The notes: a model not told the origin generated them from the sequence alone. A stretch of DNA of 64,000 bases from DASXKD01 sp963703605 (GCA_963703605.1 CAVPFC010000016.1:1-64000); one strand, 5' to 3'. Positions 33,938 to 42,991 are shown, numbered from the stretch's first letter. Numbers and translations: made by a program.

Positions 33938-35381
33938 ATGGCAGAGAACCGGCAGGAGCAACGCTGGAATGCCGGGGTCATCCCGTACGCGCAGATGGGC
34001 TACTACGAACCCGACTACGTCCCCGCCGACACCGACCTGCTGGCCGCGTTCCGCATCACCCCGCAGCCCGGCGTCCCGGCCGAGGAGGCCGGCGCCGCGG
34101 TGGCCGGCGAGTCCTCGACCGCGACCTGGACCGTCGTGTGGACCGACCGCCTCACCGCCTACGACCACTACCAGGCCAAGTGCTACCGGGTGGACCCGGT
34201 GCCAGGGCGCGACGGCGAGTACATCGCGCACATCGCCTACGACATCGACCTGTTCGAGGAGGGCTCGATCCCGAACCTGACCTCCTCGATCATCGGCAAC
34301 GTGTTCGGCTTCAAGGCGCTCAAGGCGCTGCGCCTGGAAGACATGCGCATCCCGCTGCACTACGTGAAGACGTTCCAGGGCCCGCCGCACGGCATCGTCA
34401 TGGAACGGGAGTACCTGAATAAGTACGGCAGGCCGCTGCTCGGCGCGACCACCAAGCCCAAGCTGGGCCTGTCCGCGCGCAACTACGGCCGCGTGGTGTA
34501 CGAGGCGCTGCGCGGCGGTCTCGACTTCACCAAGGACGACGAGAACATCAACTCCCAGCCGTTCATGCGCTGGCGGGACCGGTTCCTGTTCACCATGGAG
34601 GCGGTCAACCAGGCGCAGGAGCGCACCGGCGAGATCAAGGGCCACTATCTCAACGTCACCGCCGCCACGATGGAGGACATGTACGAGCGGGCCGACTTCG
34701 CGGCCAGCCTCGGCAGCGTGATCATCATGGTTGACCTCACCGTCGGTTACACCGCGCTGCACTCGATGGCCCGGTGGGCCCGGCGCAACGGCGTCCTGCT
34801 GCACCTGCACCGGGCCGGGCACAGCACCTACACCCGGCAGAAGTCGCACGGGGTGAGCTTCCGGGTCATCGCCAAGTGGTGCCGGCTGCATCGGGGTGGA
34901 CCACATCCACGCGGGCACGGTGGTCGGCAAGCTGGAGGGTGACCCGGCCAGCGTGCGCGGCTACTACGACACGCTGCGGCAGGCACAGGTGCCGGCGAAC
35001 CCGGGCAACGGGATCTACTTCGACCAGGACTGGGGCTCAATGCCCGGCACGATGCCGGTGGCCTCCGGCGGCATCCACGCCGGCCAGCTGCACCAACTGC
35101 TGCAATACCTGGGTGAGGACGTGGTGCTCCAGTTCGGCGGCGGCACGATCGGCCACCCGCTGGGCATCGCGGCGGGAGCCACCGCCAACCGGGTCGCCAC
35201 CGAGGCGATGATCAAGGCGCGCAATGAGGGCCGCGACTTCGTCGCCGAGGGCGGGGACATCCTGCGCGACGCGGCCAAGCGCTGCCAGCCGCTCCAGGTC
35301 GCGCTCGACACGTGGGGCGAGGTCACCTTCAACTACGAGTCCACCGACACCCCGGACGTCCTGGCCACGCCGACCGTCTGA
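33938..35381 (+). CDS. cbbL: RuBisCO large subunit, red-type Form I, frameshifted in this assembly
   Basis: Carboxylates ribulose-1,5-bisphosphate in the Calvin cycle. ATG 33938 has GGAGGA upstream. Catalytic features are intact: TTKPKLGLSARNYGR (active-site Lys), GGLDFTKDDENINSQPF (carbamylated Lys with Asp and Glu metal ligands), HLHRAGHSTYTR, FRVIAKWCRL. One extra base near 34,888 shifts the frame; removing it gives RLIGVDHIHAGTVVGKLEGDP. The joined protein is ~480 residues, normal for Form I. Sequence style and the presence of cbbX place it in the red (IC/ID/IE) group. Operon with cbbS and cbbX. Confidence 0.92.
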
Positions 35382-35414
35382 CCGGCGGCCTGACACCCAG
35401 CAACGGGAGCACCC

Positions 35415-35870
35415 ATGCGGATCACCCAAGGAACCTTTTCCTACCTGCCCGACCTCAGCGACGCCGAGATCACGGCGCAGATAGCGTACGCGCAGGCGCA
35501 GGGCTGGGCCGTGGCCGTCGAGTTCACCGACGACCCGCACCCGCGCAACGTTCTCTGGGAGATGTGGGGGCTGCCGATGTTCGGCCTCGCCGACCCGGCC
35601 GGCGCCATGCAGGAGGTGCTCGCCTGCCGCACCCAGTACCCGGGGCACTACATCCGGGTGACCGCGTACGACGCGAGCCTGGGCCGCCAGACCACCGCGC
35701 TGAGCTTCATCGTCAACCGGCCCGCGGACGAGCCCGGCTTCCGGCTGGACCGCCAGGAGACCACGGACCGCAGGATCCGCTACTCGCTGCACCCTTACGC
35801 CGCCGACCGGCCACGGGGACAGCGTTATGCGGAAGATTCTTCCGCACAGAACGGGGCGCGGGAAAGCTGA
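35415..35870 (+). CDS. cbbS: RuBisCO small subunit
   Basis: 151 residues: MRITQGTFSYLPDLSDAEI start, WEMWGLPMF core, YIRVTAYDASLGRQT and SFIVNRPADEPGF. The C-terminal extension beyond ~115 is the beta-hairpin typical of red-type small subunits, where it lines the central pore. Lies 33 bp after cbbL; its TGA overlaps the ATG of cbbX (TGATG). Together they form an L8S8 enzyme. Confidence 0.95.
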   Translation: MRITQGTFSYLPDLSDAEITAQIAYAQAQGWAVAVEFTDDPHPRNVLWEMWGLPMFGLADPAGAMQEVLACRTQYPGHYIRVTAYDASLGRQTTALSFIVNRPADEPGFRLDRQETTDRRIRYSLHPYAADRPRGQRYAEDSSAQNGARES

Positions 35871-36895
35871 TGGGCGCCCAAGCCGGGCCCGCGCCGCGCG
35901 GCTTCGCCATGCCCAGGCCGGCAGGCGCCGCGCCCGCGCCCGCGGAGCCATCCGGAATGAACGGGGCGGAGCCCGCGCCGCTCCCCCCGGACGCCACCGT
36001 GGACCTGGACTCGCAGGAACAGGCGCTGCGGATCTCCGCGCTGCTCGGCCGGCTGGACGACGAGTTCATCGGGCTCGCCCCGGTCAAGGACCGGGTCCGC
36101 GAGATCGCCGCGCTGCTGCTCGTGGACCGGTTGCGGCAGGGGTACGGCCTCGCGTCGTCCCGGCCGAGCCTGCATATGTGCTTTACGGGAAGTCCAGGAA
36201 CCGGGAAGACCACGCTGGCGACGCACATGGGGGAAATGCTCGCGGAGCTCGGTTACCTGCGCACCGGGCAGCTGGTCAGCGTGACCCGGGACGACCTGGT
36301 CGGCCAGTACGTCGGGCACACCGCGCCGAAGACAAAGGAAGTGCTCAAACGGGCCATGGGCGGGGTGCTGCTCATCGACGAGGCCTACTACCTGTACCGG
36401 CCGGAGAACGAGCGGGACTACGGCCAGGAGGCGATCGAGATCCTGCTCCAGGTGATGGAGGCGCACCGGGAGGACCTCGTGGTGATCCTGGCCGGGTACG
36501 CCGACCGGATGGACGTGTTCTTCCGGTCCAACCCGGGCATGGCCTCACGCGTCGCGCACCACATCGACTTCCCCGACTTCAGCCACGGCGAGCTGCTGCA
36601 GATCGCCGGGCAAATGCTGGGCCGGGAGCAGTACCGGATGTCGCCGGGCGCAAGGGAGGCCTTCGCCGAGTACGTGAGCCTGCGGATGGCCCAGCCGCGG
36701 TTCGCCAACGCACGCAGCATCCGCAACGCGATCGACCGGCTGCGGCTGCGCCAGGCGCGGCGGCTGGTCGCCGCCGGGGGCGTGATCGCCAGGGACGACC
36801 TGATGGAGATCAGCGCGGCGGATGTCCGGGCCAGCCGGGTGTTCCGGGGTGGGCTAACCCCGGAAACGCCAGCCCCGGATAAGCCGGTGGAGTGA
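35870..36895 (+). CDS. cbbX: RuBisCO activase CbbX (AAA+)
   Basis: 341 residues from ATG 35870. Proline/alanine-rich N-terminus to ~45, then one AAA+ module: Walker A TGSPGTGKTT (~103), Walker B GVLLIDEAYYL, pore loop DLVGQYVGHT, arginine-finger region NPGMASRVAHHI. Removes inhibitory sugar phosphates from red-type RuBisCO by threading the large-subunit C-terminus, and is normally activated by RuBP. The last 86 bp overlap the convergent histidine kinase gene. Confidence 0.95.
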   Translation: MGAQAGPAPRGFAMPRPAGAAPAPAEPSGMNGAEPAPLPPDATVDLDSQEQALRISALLGRLDDEFIGLAPVKDRVREIAALLLVDRLRQGYGLASSRPSLHMCFTGSPGTGKTTLATHMGEMLAELGYLRTGQLVSVTRDDLVGQYVGHTAPKTKEVLKRAMGGVLLIDEAYYLYRPENERDYGQEAIEILLQVMEAHREDLVVILAGYADRMDVFFRSNPGMASRVAHHIDFPDFSHGELLQIAGQMLGREQYRMSPGAREAFAEYVSLRMAQPRFANARSIRNAIDRLRLRQARRLVAAGGVIARDDLMEISAADVRASRVFRGGLTPETPAPDKPVE

Positions 36896-38135
36896 ACGGC
36901 ACGGCGAGCCGGACCGTGGTGCCGCGCCCCGGGGCGCTGACAAGTTCCAGCGTGCCGCCGAGCAGTTCCGCCCGCTCCCGCATGCCGGACAGCCCGAGCC
37001 CCGTCGGCGGCACCCCGCCGCCGGGCTCGGCGGCGGTGCGGTGGGCCTCCGGGTCGAAGCCGGCGCCGTCGTCGCTGACCTCCAGCACGGCGTGGTCGGC
37101 GTGCCGCGTCAGCCGGATCCGGACCGACTGGGCGCCGGCGTGCTTGGCCACGTTCTGGAGTGCCTCCTGCGCGGTCCGGTACACAGCCGTCTCCACGTGG
37201 CCGGCCATCCGCAGGTCGGCGGCGTCGACCCGGATATCAAGCCCGGGGAACGAATGGCCCAGGCTGTCCAGGCTGGCCGCCAGGCCCAGGTCGTCCAGGA
37301 CCGGCGGGCGGAGCCCGGCGATCGCCGACCGGGTCTCGTCCAGGGCCCCGGCGGCCAGCTCCTGCGCCAGCGCGACCTGCTCGGCGGCCAGCGCGGGGTC
37401 GGCGGCGATCGCGTCGGCGGCAGCGGACAGGTGGAAGAACAGGCTGACGATCCGCTGGCTGATCCCGTCGTGGATCTCCCCGGCCAGGCGGCGGCTCTCC
37501 CGCTCCTGCCACTCGACGATGCGCTCGGCGAAGCTCTCCAGGGCCTCCTCGCGCTCGGCCAGCCTGCGGTGCAGCCGGGCGTTCTCGATCGCCCCGGCGA
37601 CCAGGCCGGCCACCGTCCGCAGCAGCTCCACGTCGTTGCCGGTGAACGCCCGCCTGGCCCGGGTGTGCACGTTGAGCACCCCCACCAGGTGGCCCAGCGG
37701 GGTCACGATCGGCACCGACACCATCGAGGTGAACTCCTCGCCGCGCAGCGCCGGGATGTACCGGTAGCGCGGGTCGGCGGCCTTGTCGTCGAGGATCACG
37801 ACCGGCTCGCCGTGCTCGGCCACCCACCCCGACACCCCCTCGCCCACCGCGAGCTCGATCTGCCCGACGAGCCCGTCGAACGGCGGGGTGGCGCCGTGCA
37901 GCCGCAGCACCCGGCCCTTCTCGTCCAGCAGGTGCACGAAGCACACGTCGGTCTGCGTCGTCTCGGTCACCAGCGTGGCCACGCCCTGCAACATCCGGCC
38001 GAGGTCGAGGCCGGCCGAGATCGTGTCGATGACCCGGAACAGCAGCTGCGCCTCGCGGTCGGCGTCCACCCCGTTCAGCCGCGCGCCGGTCATATTGTCC
38101 TGGCCTCGACCCAAGGGTGACGGAGCTTCCGTCAA
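36810..38135 (-). CDS. GAF-domain sensor histidine kinase (NarL/DegS type)
   Basis: 441 residues. GAF domain ~30-200 (TQTDVCFVHLL; GVSGWVAEHGEP). HisKA_3 dimerisation/phosphoacceptor helix follows (RRLAGEIHDGISQRIVSLFF, His in EIHDGI). The HATPase domain ends the protein (NVAKHAGA N-box, DDGAGFD, GLGLSGMRERA). No membrane segment, so it senses a cytoplasmic cue. Start is TTG 38135, overlapping the regulator stop; ATG 38093 is an alternative. Third gene of prk-regulator-kinase, which suggests control of carbon fixation. Confidence 0.88.
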   Translation of the reverse strand: MTEAPSPLGRGQDNMTGARLNGVDADREAQLLFRVIDTISAGLDLGRMLQGVATLVTETTQTDVCFVHLLDEKGRVLRLHGATPPFDGLVGQIELAVGEGVSGWVAEHGEPVVILDDKAADPRYRYIPALRGEEFTSMVSVPIVTPLGHLVGVLNVHTRARRAFTGNDVELLRTVAGLVAGAIENARLHRRLAEREEALESFAERIVEWQERESRRLAGEIHDGISQRIVSLFFHLSAAADAIAADPALAAEQVALAQELAAGALDETRSAIAGLRPPVLDDLGLAASLDSLGHSFPGLDIRVDAADLRMAGHVETAVYRTAQEALQNVAKHAGAQSVRIRLTRHADHAVLEVSDDGAGFDPEAHRTAAEPGGGVPPTGLGLSGMRERAELLGGTLELVSAPGRGTTVRLAVPFTPPAYPGLAFPGLAHPGTPGWPGHPPR

Positions 38136-38818
38136 TGGAACACCCCCTCGCGCAGCGCGACCGTGACGGCCGCGGCCCGGTCGGAGACCCCCAGCTTGCG
38201 GTAGATGCCCCGCGAGTGGGTCTTGACCGTTTCCTCGCTGACCACCAGCTTCGCCGCGATGGCCCGGTTCGAGAGCCCCGCGACCAGCAGCGACAGCACC
38301 TCGCTTTCCCGCTGGGTGAGGCCCAGGTGCGCGCCGGGCCAGAACTCCCCGCTGTGCAGCCGGGCCGCGGACAGCGCCACCCGGCCCGCCAGCGAAGGAT
38401 CGATGAGCACCTCGCCGTCGGCGATCCGGCGCAGGTAGTCGACCAGCTCGCCGCCGCGGATCCGCTTCAGCAGGAACCCCGCCGCGCCGACCCGCAGCGC
38501 CTGGTAGAGGTACTGCTCGTCGTCGTACACGGTGAGGAACACGACCTTGCAGTCCGGGCGGGCGGCCAGGATGTCACCGCACAGGTCGAGCCCGGACGCG
38601 CCGCGCAGCCGCACGTCGAGCAGTACCGCGTCCGGGCTCAGGCCCTCGACCAGGCTCAGCGCGCCGCCGGGGTCGCTGGCCTCGCCGACCACCTCCACCT
38701 GCTCCCGGTAGGGGCCGAGCATGGCCTTGAGGCCGTCGAGGACCATCTGATGGTCGTCGACGATCACCAGCCGCATCGGCGCCGGGAACTGGCCGTTCAT
38801 GCTCTGCACGGTACCCAT
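38132..38818 (-). CDS. Response regulator, NarL/LuxR family
   Basis: Receiver domain (MRLVIVDDHQMVLDGLKAML; phosphoacceptor Asp in DAVLLDVRLRG; conserved Thr/Lys region) and a LuxR-type HTH (LTQRESEVLSLLVAGLSNRA, then KTHSRGIYRKLGV). The listed start ATG 38818 adds 14 residues before the canonical MRLVIVDD (ATG 38776). 15 bp after prk and overlapping the kinase start by 4 bp, so prk and the two-component pair form one transcription unit. Confidence 0.92.
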   Translation of the reverse strand: MGTVQSMNGQFPAPMRLVIVDDHQMVLDGLKAMLGPYREQVEVVGEASDPGGALSLVEGLSPDAVLLDVRLRGASGLDLCGDILAARPDCKVVFLTVYDDEQYLYQALRVGAAGFLLKRIRGGELVDYLRRIADGEVLIDPSLAGRVALSAARLHSGEFWPGAHLGLTQRESEVLSLLVAGLSNRAIAAKLVVSEETVKTHSRGIYRKLGVSDRAAAVTVALREGVFH

Positions 38819-38833
38819 GCCGGCTCGCCCGGG

Positions 38834-39784
38834 TCACCCGCGCGCTTCGAGCAAGTGCCACAGCAGCAGCAACTGGGCGATCGCCAGCGCCTCGCTGCGC
38901 TTGCCCGGGGCGTACTCCCCGAGTGTCTCCGGCGGGGCCGTGCCGTGGTCGAACGAGAGCTGCTCCCAGATGGCCTTCTCCACGATCCGGCTGTCCTCGC
39001 GGGGTGCGTGCCCGTGCACGTGCAGCGCGTCCACCGGGCGGCCGCCCGAGTCCCTGATCAGCTTGAGGTGGACCGTGCGCCGGTCGTCGTCGGTGAGCAC
39101 GTGGAACAGGTTCGGGTGGCCGATCGTCGGCCGGAGCAGGATCTCCGCGGACAGCGATGCCTGGTCGGCGGGGCGGGTTCGCCCCGCGACCGGCGCGAAC
39201 TTGATGGCCATGTCGGCCCACTGGCGCTGGGGCCGGATGAACGTCGCCGAGTCCGGCTCCCGCCGGTCCAGTTCGGCCAGGACGGCGTCCTCGGTGTACC
39301 CGCGCTCGGCGCAGTCCCGGCGGATCTTCCATTTCCGCCGGATCTCCTCGGGCGGGTCGAGGTACACGGTGATGTCGAAACAGGCCCGGGCCAGCTTGGT
39401 GTGCAGCGGCAGCAGCCCTTCCACGATCACGAACTCGCGCGGCTCGACCAGCACCGGGCGGACCAGTGACCCGGTCGAGTGGTCGTACACCGGCTTGAGG
39501 ATCGGCCGCCCCAGGGCCAGCAGTTGCAGGTGCTGCTCCATCACCTCGACGTAGTTGCAGTCCGGGTGCAGCACGGTGAACGGCACGCCCTTGCGCTCGG
39601 CCCGGTCGTACCGGTGATAGTCGTCCACGCACAGGGCGATGGCCCGGTCCGCGCCGAGCGTCTCGGCGATCCCCCTGGTCAGAGTCGTCTTGCCGGCCGC
39701 GCTGTCACCGGCGATCGCCAGCATCACGGGCCGCCGCGCCTCGCCCTGGTCGTGGCGCCACAGCCGCATGAGCTTGTCCGGCAT
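38834..39784 (-). CDS. prk: Phosphoribulokinase
   Basis: Phosphorylates ribulose-5-phosphate to RuBP, the other Calvin-cycle-specific enzyme. ATG 39784 (MPDKLMRLWRHD), 316 residues. Walker A IAGDSAAGKTT at ~24-34, CVDDYHRYDR, FVIVEGLLPLH (Walker B region), YLDPPEEIRRKWKIRRD (substrate and lid Arg). It has no paired regulatory cysteines of the plant type. First gene of an operon with a response regulator and kinase, facing cbbX. Confidence 0.92.
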   Translation of the reverse strand: MPDKLMRLWRHDQGEARRPVMLAIAGDSAAGKTTLTRGIAETLGADRAIALCVDDYHRYDRAERKGVPFTVLHPDCNYVEVMEQHLQLLALGRPILKPVYDHSTGSLVRPVLVEPREFVIVEGLLPLHTKLARACFDITVYLDPPEEIRRKWKIRRDCAERGYTEDAVLAELDRREPDSATFIRPQRQWADMAIKFAPVAGRTRPADQASLSAEILLRPTIGHPNLFHVLTDDDRRTVHLKLIRDSGGRPVDALHVHGHAPREDSRIVEKAIWEQLSFDHGTAPPETLGEYAPGKRSEALAIAQLLLLWHLLEARG

Positions 39785-40053
39785 GGTCGTGTTCCTCGCC
39801 TCCGCCAGGTCTGTGCGGGATGCCCTGGATGCGGTGAACGGCCACCGTAGGCGGCGGCCGTTCCACGGCACATCCCCCCAGCGGGGAGGTTCCCGGGTGA
39901 ACCAGCGCGGAACGGTGGAAAACAGCGTGGGCGGCTACCACACCGTGACCGAGAACTTCTGCCCACGCTGACCCAGCCCCTGGCGGCCTACCCCGGCGTT
40001 CCCCTCTGCCGGGGGATGCGGGCGGGCCACCGGCCCGCCTAGCGTCGGCGGCT
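39785..40053. other. Divergent intergenic region, prk / fba
   Basis: 269 bp with two inverted repeats. The first is a 10-bp stem CAGCGTGGGC / GCCCACGCTG with a 28-bp loop (39923-39970). The second is GGCGGGCC-ACC-GGCCCGCC (40021-40039), just before the aldolase start. Both could be operator or attenuator structures for the divergent carbon-fixation genes. Confidence 0.5.
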
Positions 40054-41073
40054 ATGAGATCGCTGGGATTGTGCGCGGCGGCGCTCGTGGCGCCGGGCAA
40101 GGGCATCCTCGCCGCCGACGAGAGCGTCAGGACCGCGTCCGCCCGGCTGGCCGCGGCCGGCGTGGCCCCGACGGGGGCGAACCGGCGGGCTTACCGGGAA
40201 CTGCTGGTGACCACGCCCGGGCTCGCGGACGGCATCAGCGGGGTGATCCTCTGCGAGGAAACCCTGTGCTCCCGGGTCAGCACCGGGGAGACCTTTCCCG
40301 CCGCGCTGCACCGCCGCGGCATGCTGCCCGGGATCAAGGTGGACTCGGGCACCGCCCCGCTCGCGGGAACCAGGGACGAGACGGTCACCGAGGGCCTGGA
40401 CGGCCTGCCCGAACGGCTGCGCGGCTACGCGGCGCTCGGCGCGCGGTTCGCCAAGTGGCGCGCCGTGCTGCGGATCGGGCCGGGCACCCCGTCACCGGCC
40501 GCCGTCCGGGCGAACGCGCAGGTGCTGGCTCGTTACGCGGCGGCCTGCCACGAGGCCGGGCTCGTCCCGGTGGTCGAGCCGGAGGTCCTGGCCGAGGGCG
40601 GCCACTCGCTGGGCGCCTGCGAGGCGGTGACCTCGCTGGTGCTGCTCGAGGTGATGAACGAGCTGCACGAGTACCAGGTGGACTTCGCGGCCGTGGTGGT
40701 CAAGCCGAACATGGTGGTCCCCGGCATCGACCGCGGCGTGAGCGCGGACCCGGACGAGGTGGCCGAGGCGACCCTGGGCGCGCTCAACGGCCTGCCCGCC
40801 ACCGTGGCGGGTGTGGCGTTCCTGTCCGGCGGCCAGCCGCCGGAGCTGGCCACGGCGAACCTCGCCGCCCTCCAAGTCCCCCCGCACATCTGGCCGTTGA
40901 CCTTCTCCTTCGGCCGCGCGCTGGTGGACCCGGCCCTGGCGGCCTGGCACGGCGACCCGGCCCGCCGGGAGGCCGGCCAGCGAGCCCTGGCCCGCCGGGT
41001 GGCGATGAACGTCGCGGCCCTCGAGGGCCGCTACACCCCGGAACTCGAAGAGCTGGACCTGGACCCCGCCTGA
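40054..41073 (+). CDS. Class I fructose-bisphosphate aldolase
   Basis: 339 residues from ATG 40054. LVAPGKGILAADES near the start, GIKVDSG, ARFAKWRAVLRIG, VPVVEPEVL, and VVVKPNMVVPG with the Schiff-base Lys; FLSGGQP phosphate loop. Makes or splits fructose-1,6-bisphosphate and, in the Calvin cycle, sedoheptulose-1,7-bisphosphate. Divergent from prk and part of the carbon-fixation locus. Confidence 0.9.
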   Translation: MRSLGLCAAALVAPGKGILAADESVRTASARLAAAGVAPTGANRRAYRELLVTTPGLADGISGVILCEETLCSRVSTGETFPAALHRRGMLPGIKVDSGTAPLAGTRDETVTEGLDGLPERLRGYAALGARFAKWRAVLRIGPGTPSPAAVRANAQVLARYAAACHEAGLVPVVEPEVLAEGGHSLGACEAVTSLVLLEVMNELHEYQVDFAAVVVKPNMVVPGIDRGVSADPDEVAEATLGALNGLPATVAGVAFLSGGQPPELATANLAALQVPPHIWPLTFSFGRALVDPALAAWHGDPARREAGQRALARRVAMNVAALEGRYTPELEELDLDPA

Positions 41074-41164
41074 CCAGCGAGTCCGAGTGGATGCATGCCG
41101 GTGCGCGGCCGGGGCGGTCGAAGGGCTACCACGGAGCGGGACCGCTGGATATATTCGCCCGGTG

Positions 41165-42112
41165 ATGTCCCGCGTGCGAAACAACGGAAGCCGTGCGACG
41201 CTGGCCGGGCTGGTGGCCGCGGTCACCATCACCGCGGTGACGGGCCTCGGTGCCCCCGCCGCTGGAGCCGGTGCGGTCACCTTGGGCGGCACCTGGGGCA
41301 ATGCACAGGAGGTACCGGGCACCGCGGCCCTCAACGCTGACGGGAACGCTACGTTCGACTCGATGTCGTGCGCCTCAGCGGGCAACTGCAGCGCCGGCGG
41401 GAGCTACCTCGACGGTTCCGGCACCCGACAGGCATTCGTGGTAACCGAGACGGGAGGCACCTGGGGCACCGCGCAGGAGGTGCCTGGCACCGCCGGGCCG
41501 GCCGCAGTCGAATCGGTGTCGTGTCCCTCGGCGGGCAACTGCACCGCCGGCGGGTACAGCGCAAACCTAGGGGAGGCATTCGTCGTCGCCGAGAGCAATG
41601 GCAGGTGGGGCAGAGCCAAGGAGGTGCCCGGCATCGCGGCGCTCAATGCCGGCGCGGGCGCCGAGCTTATCGCGCTGTCGTGTGCCTCCGTGGGCAACTG
41701 CAGCGCCGGCGGATGGTACACAGACAGCTCCATCAACGAACAGGCGTTCGTCGTCACCGAAAGAAACGGCGTCTGGGGCAAAGCCAAAGAGGTAGTGCCC
41801 GGCAGCGCCGCCCTCAACGCCGGCGGGGACGCCGGGATCGACGCGGTGTCGTGTGCTTCTGCGGGCAACTGCAGCGCCGGCGGATCGTACCGGGACAGTT
41901 CCGGCCACGATCAGGCGTTCGTCGTCACCGAGAGCAGTGGCACGTGGGGCAGAGCCAAGGAGTTGCCGGGCAGCGCGGGACTCAACGCCGGCGGGGACGC
42001 CGGGATCGACGCGGTGTCGTGTGCTTCTGCGGGCAACTGCAGCGCCGACGGGTCCTACCAGGACAGCTCCGGCCACGCTCAGGTGTTCGTGGCCGGCGAG
42101 ACAAATCCGTAG
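41165..42112 (+). CDS. Secreted protein of five ~55-residue disulfide-type repeats
   Basis: 315 residues from ATG 41165. A signal peptide (ends near AGAGA, ~40) is followed by five repeats. Each runs GxWGxAxEVPG ... SCASAGNCSAGG ... QAFVVTE, with two cysteines five apart in every repeat. Repeats 4 and 5 share a 67-bp identical DNA block (41813-41879 and 41981-42047, 168 bp apart). The pattern suggests a small beta-propeller or solenoid on the cell surface. No family function known to me. Confidence 0.75.
   Translation: MSRVRNNGSRATLAGLVAAVTITAVTGLGAPAAGAGAVTLGGTWGNAQEVPGTAALNADGNATFDSMSCASAGNCSAGGSYLDGSGTRQAFVVTETGGTWGTAQEVPGTAGPAAVESVSCPSAGNCTAGGYSANLGEAFVVAESNGRWGRAKEVPGIAALNAGAGAELIALSCASVGNCSAGGWYTDSSINEQAFVVTERNGVWGKAKEVVPGSAALNAGGDAGIDAVSCASAGNCSAGGSYRDSSGHDQAFVVTESSGTWGRAKELPGSAGLNAGGDAGIDAVSCASAGNCSADGSYQDSSGHAQVFVAGETNP
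41813..42047 (+). repeat. Internal duplication in the secreted repeat gene
   Basis: A 67-bp exact copy (41813-41879 = 41981-42047) spaced by 168 bp (56 codons). This indicates a recent repeat duplication or gene conversion. Confidence 0.7.
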
Positions 42113-42146
42113 ACGCGGCCGGCCGGACAGCCTGGCGGGTGATCGC

Positions 42147-42521
42147 TCAGACGTTGAAGCCGAGCGCGCGGAGCTGCTCGCGGCCGTCCTCGGTGATCTT
42201 GTCGGGGCCCCACGGCGGCAGCCAGACCCAGTTGATCCGGAAGCCGGCCACCAGGCCCTCCAGCACCGACGCGGCCTGGTCCTCGATGACGTCGGTGAGC
42301 GGGCACGCGGCGCTGGTGAGCGTCATGTCGATGGTGGCCACGCCGTCCCCGCCGAGGGTGACGCCGTAAATCAGGCCGAGGTCGACCACGTTCACGCCAA
42401 GCTCGGGATCGACCACGTCGCGGAGCGCCTCCAGGACGTCCTCGGTGTCCGCGGTCTGCGCTGCCGTCGCTGGCGCGGCAGCCTGTACGCTCTCCTCGCT
42501 CGTCTGCACGTCTTCGCTCAT
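42147..42521 (-). CDS. sufT: SufT-like iron-sulfur assembly factor (DUF59/MIP18)
   Basis: 124 residues from ATG 42521. After a disordered N-terminus, the DUF59 domain shows ALRDVVDPELGVNVVDLGLI, TLTSAACPLTDVI (conserved Cys) and VWLPPWGPDKI. Helps deliver Fe-S clusters to client proteins. Overlaps the sufU stop (ATGA). Last gene of the suf operon. Confidence 0.92.
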   Translation of the reverse strand: MSEDVQTSEESVQAAAPATAAQTADTEDVLEALRDVVDPELGVNVVDLGLIYGVTLGGDGVATIDMTLTSAACPLTDVIEDQAASVLEGLVAGFRINWVWLPPWGPDKITEDGREQLRALGFNV

Positions 42522-42991
42522 GTGCCTTGTTCCCCTGCTTCCATTGCTTCCACTGCCTGGGCGGTCGCGTCCTTCCAGGCCATCCAGGACAGGAGGGCGC
42601 ACTTGATCCGGGCCGGGTACTTGGACACGCCGGCGAACGCCACCGCGTCGCCGAGCACGTCCTCGTCCGGCTCGCCCTCGCCCTGGGACTGCATCAGGGC
42701 GAGGAACTCGTCGTTGACCTTCATCGCCTCGCTCACCGGCTTGCCGATGAGCAGGTCGGCCAGCACCGAGGCGCTGGCCTGGCTGATCGAGCAGCCGAGG
42801 GCATCGTAGGAGACGTCGGCCACAACCGGTCCCGCGTCGGAGTCCTTGAGCACGACCCGCAGCGTCACCTCGTCGCCGCAGACCGGGTTCACGTGCTTGA
42901 CCTCGGCGTCGAACGGCTCCCGTAGCCCCGCGTGGTGCGGGCGCCGGTAGTGATCCAGGATGATCTCCTGGTAGAGCGTCTCCAGGCGCAT
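42518..42991 (-). CDS. sufU: SufU sulfur-transfer protein
   Basis: 157 residues from ATG 42991. The zinc-binding U-type fold has HVNPVCGDEVTLRV, DALGCSISQASAS and RIKCALLSW; the three cysteines and an Asp form the zinc/sulfur-acceptor site. Accepts persulfide from SufS for cluster assembly on SufBCD. Start overlaps the sufS stop by one base. Confidence 0.95.
   Translation of the reverse strand: MRLETLYQEIILDHYRRPHHAGLREPFDAEVKHVNPVCGDEVTLRVVLKDSDAGPVVADVSYDALGCSISQASASVLADLLIGKPVSEAMKVNDEFLALMQSQGEGEPDEDVLGDAVAFAGVSKYPARIKCALLSWMAWKDATAQAVEAMEAGEQGT

Noticed and set aside
33938..35381. RuBisCO-like (Form IV) protein
   Set aside because: Active-site Lys, carbamylated Lys and metal ligands are intact, with cbbS and cbbX alongside, so true Form I.
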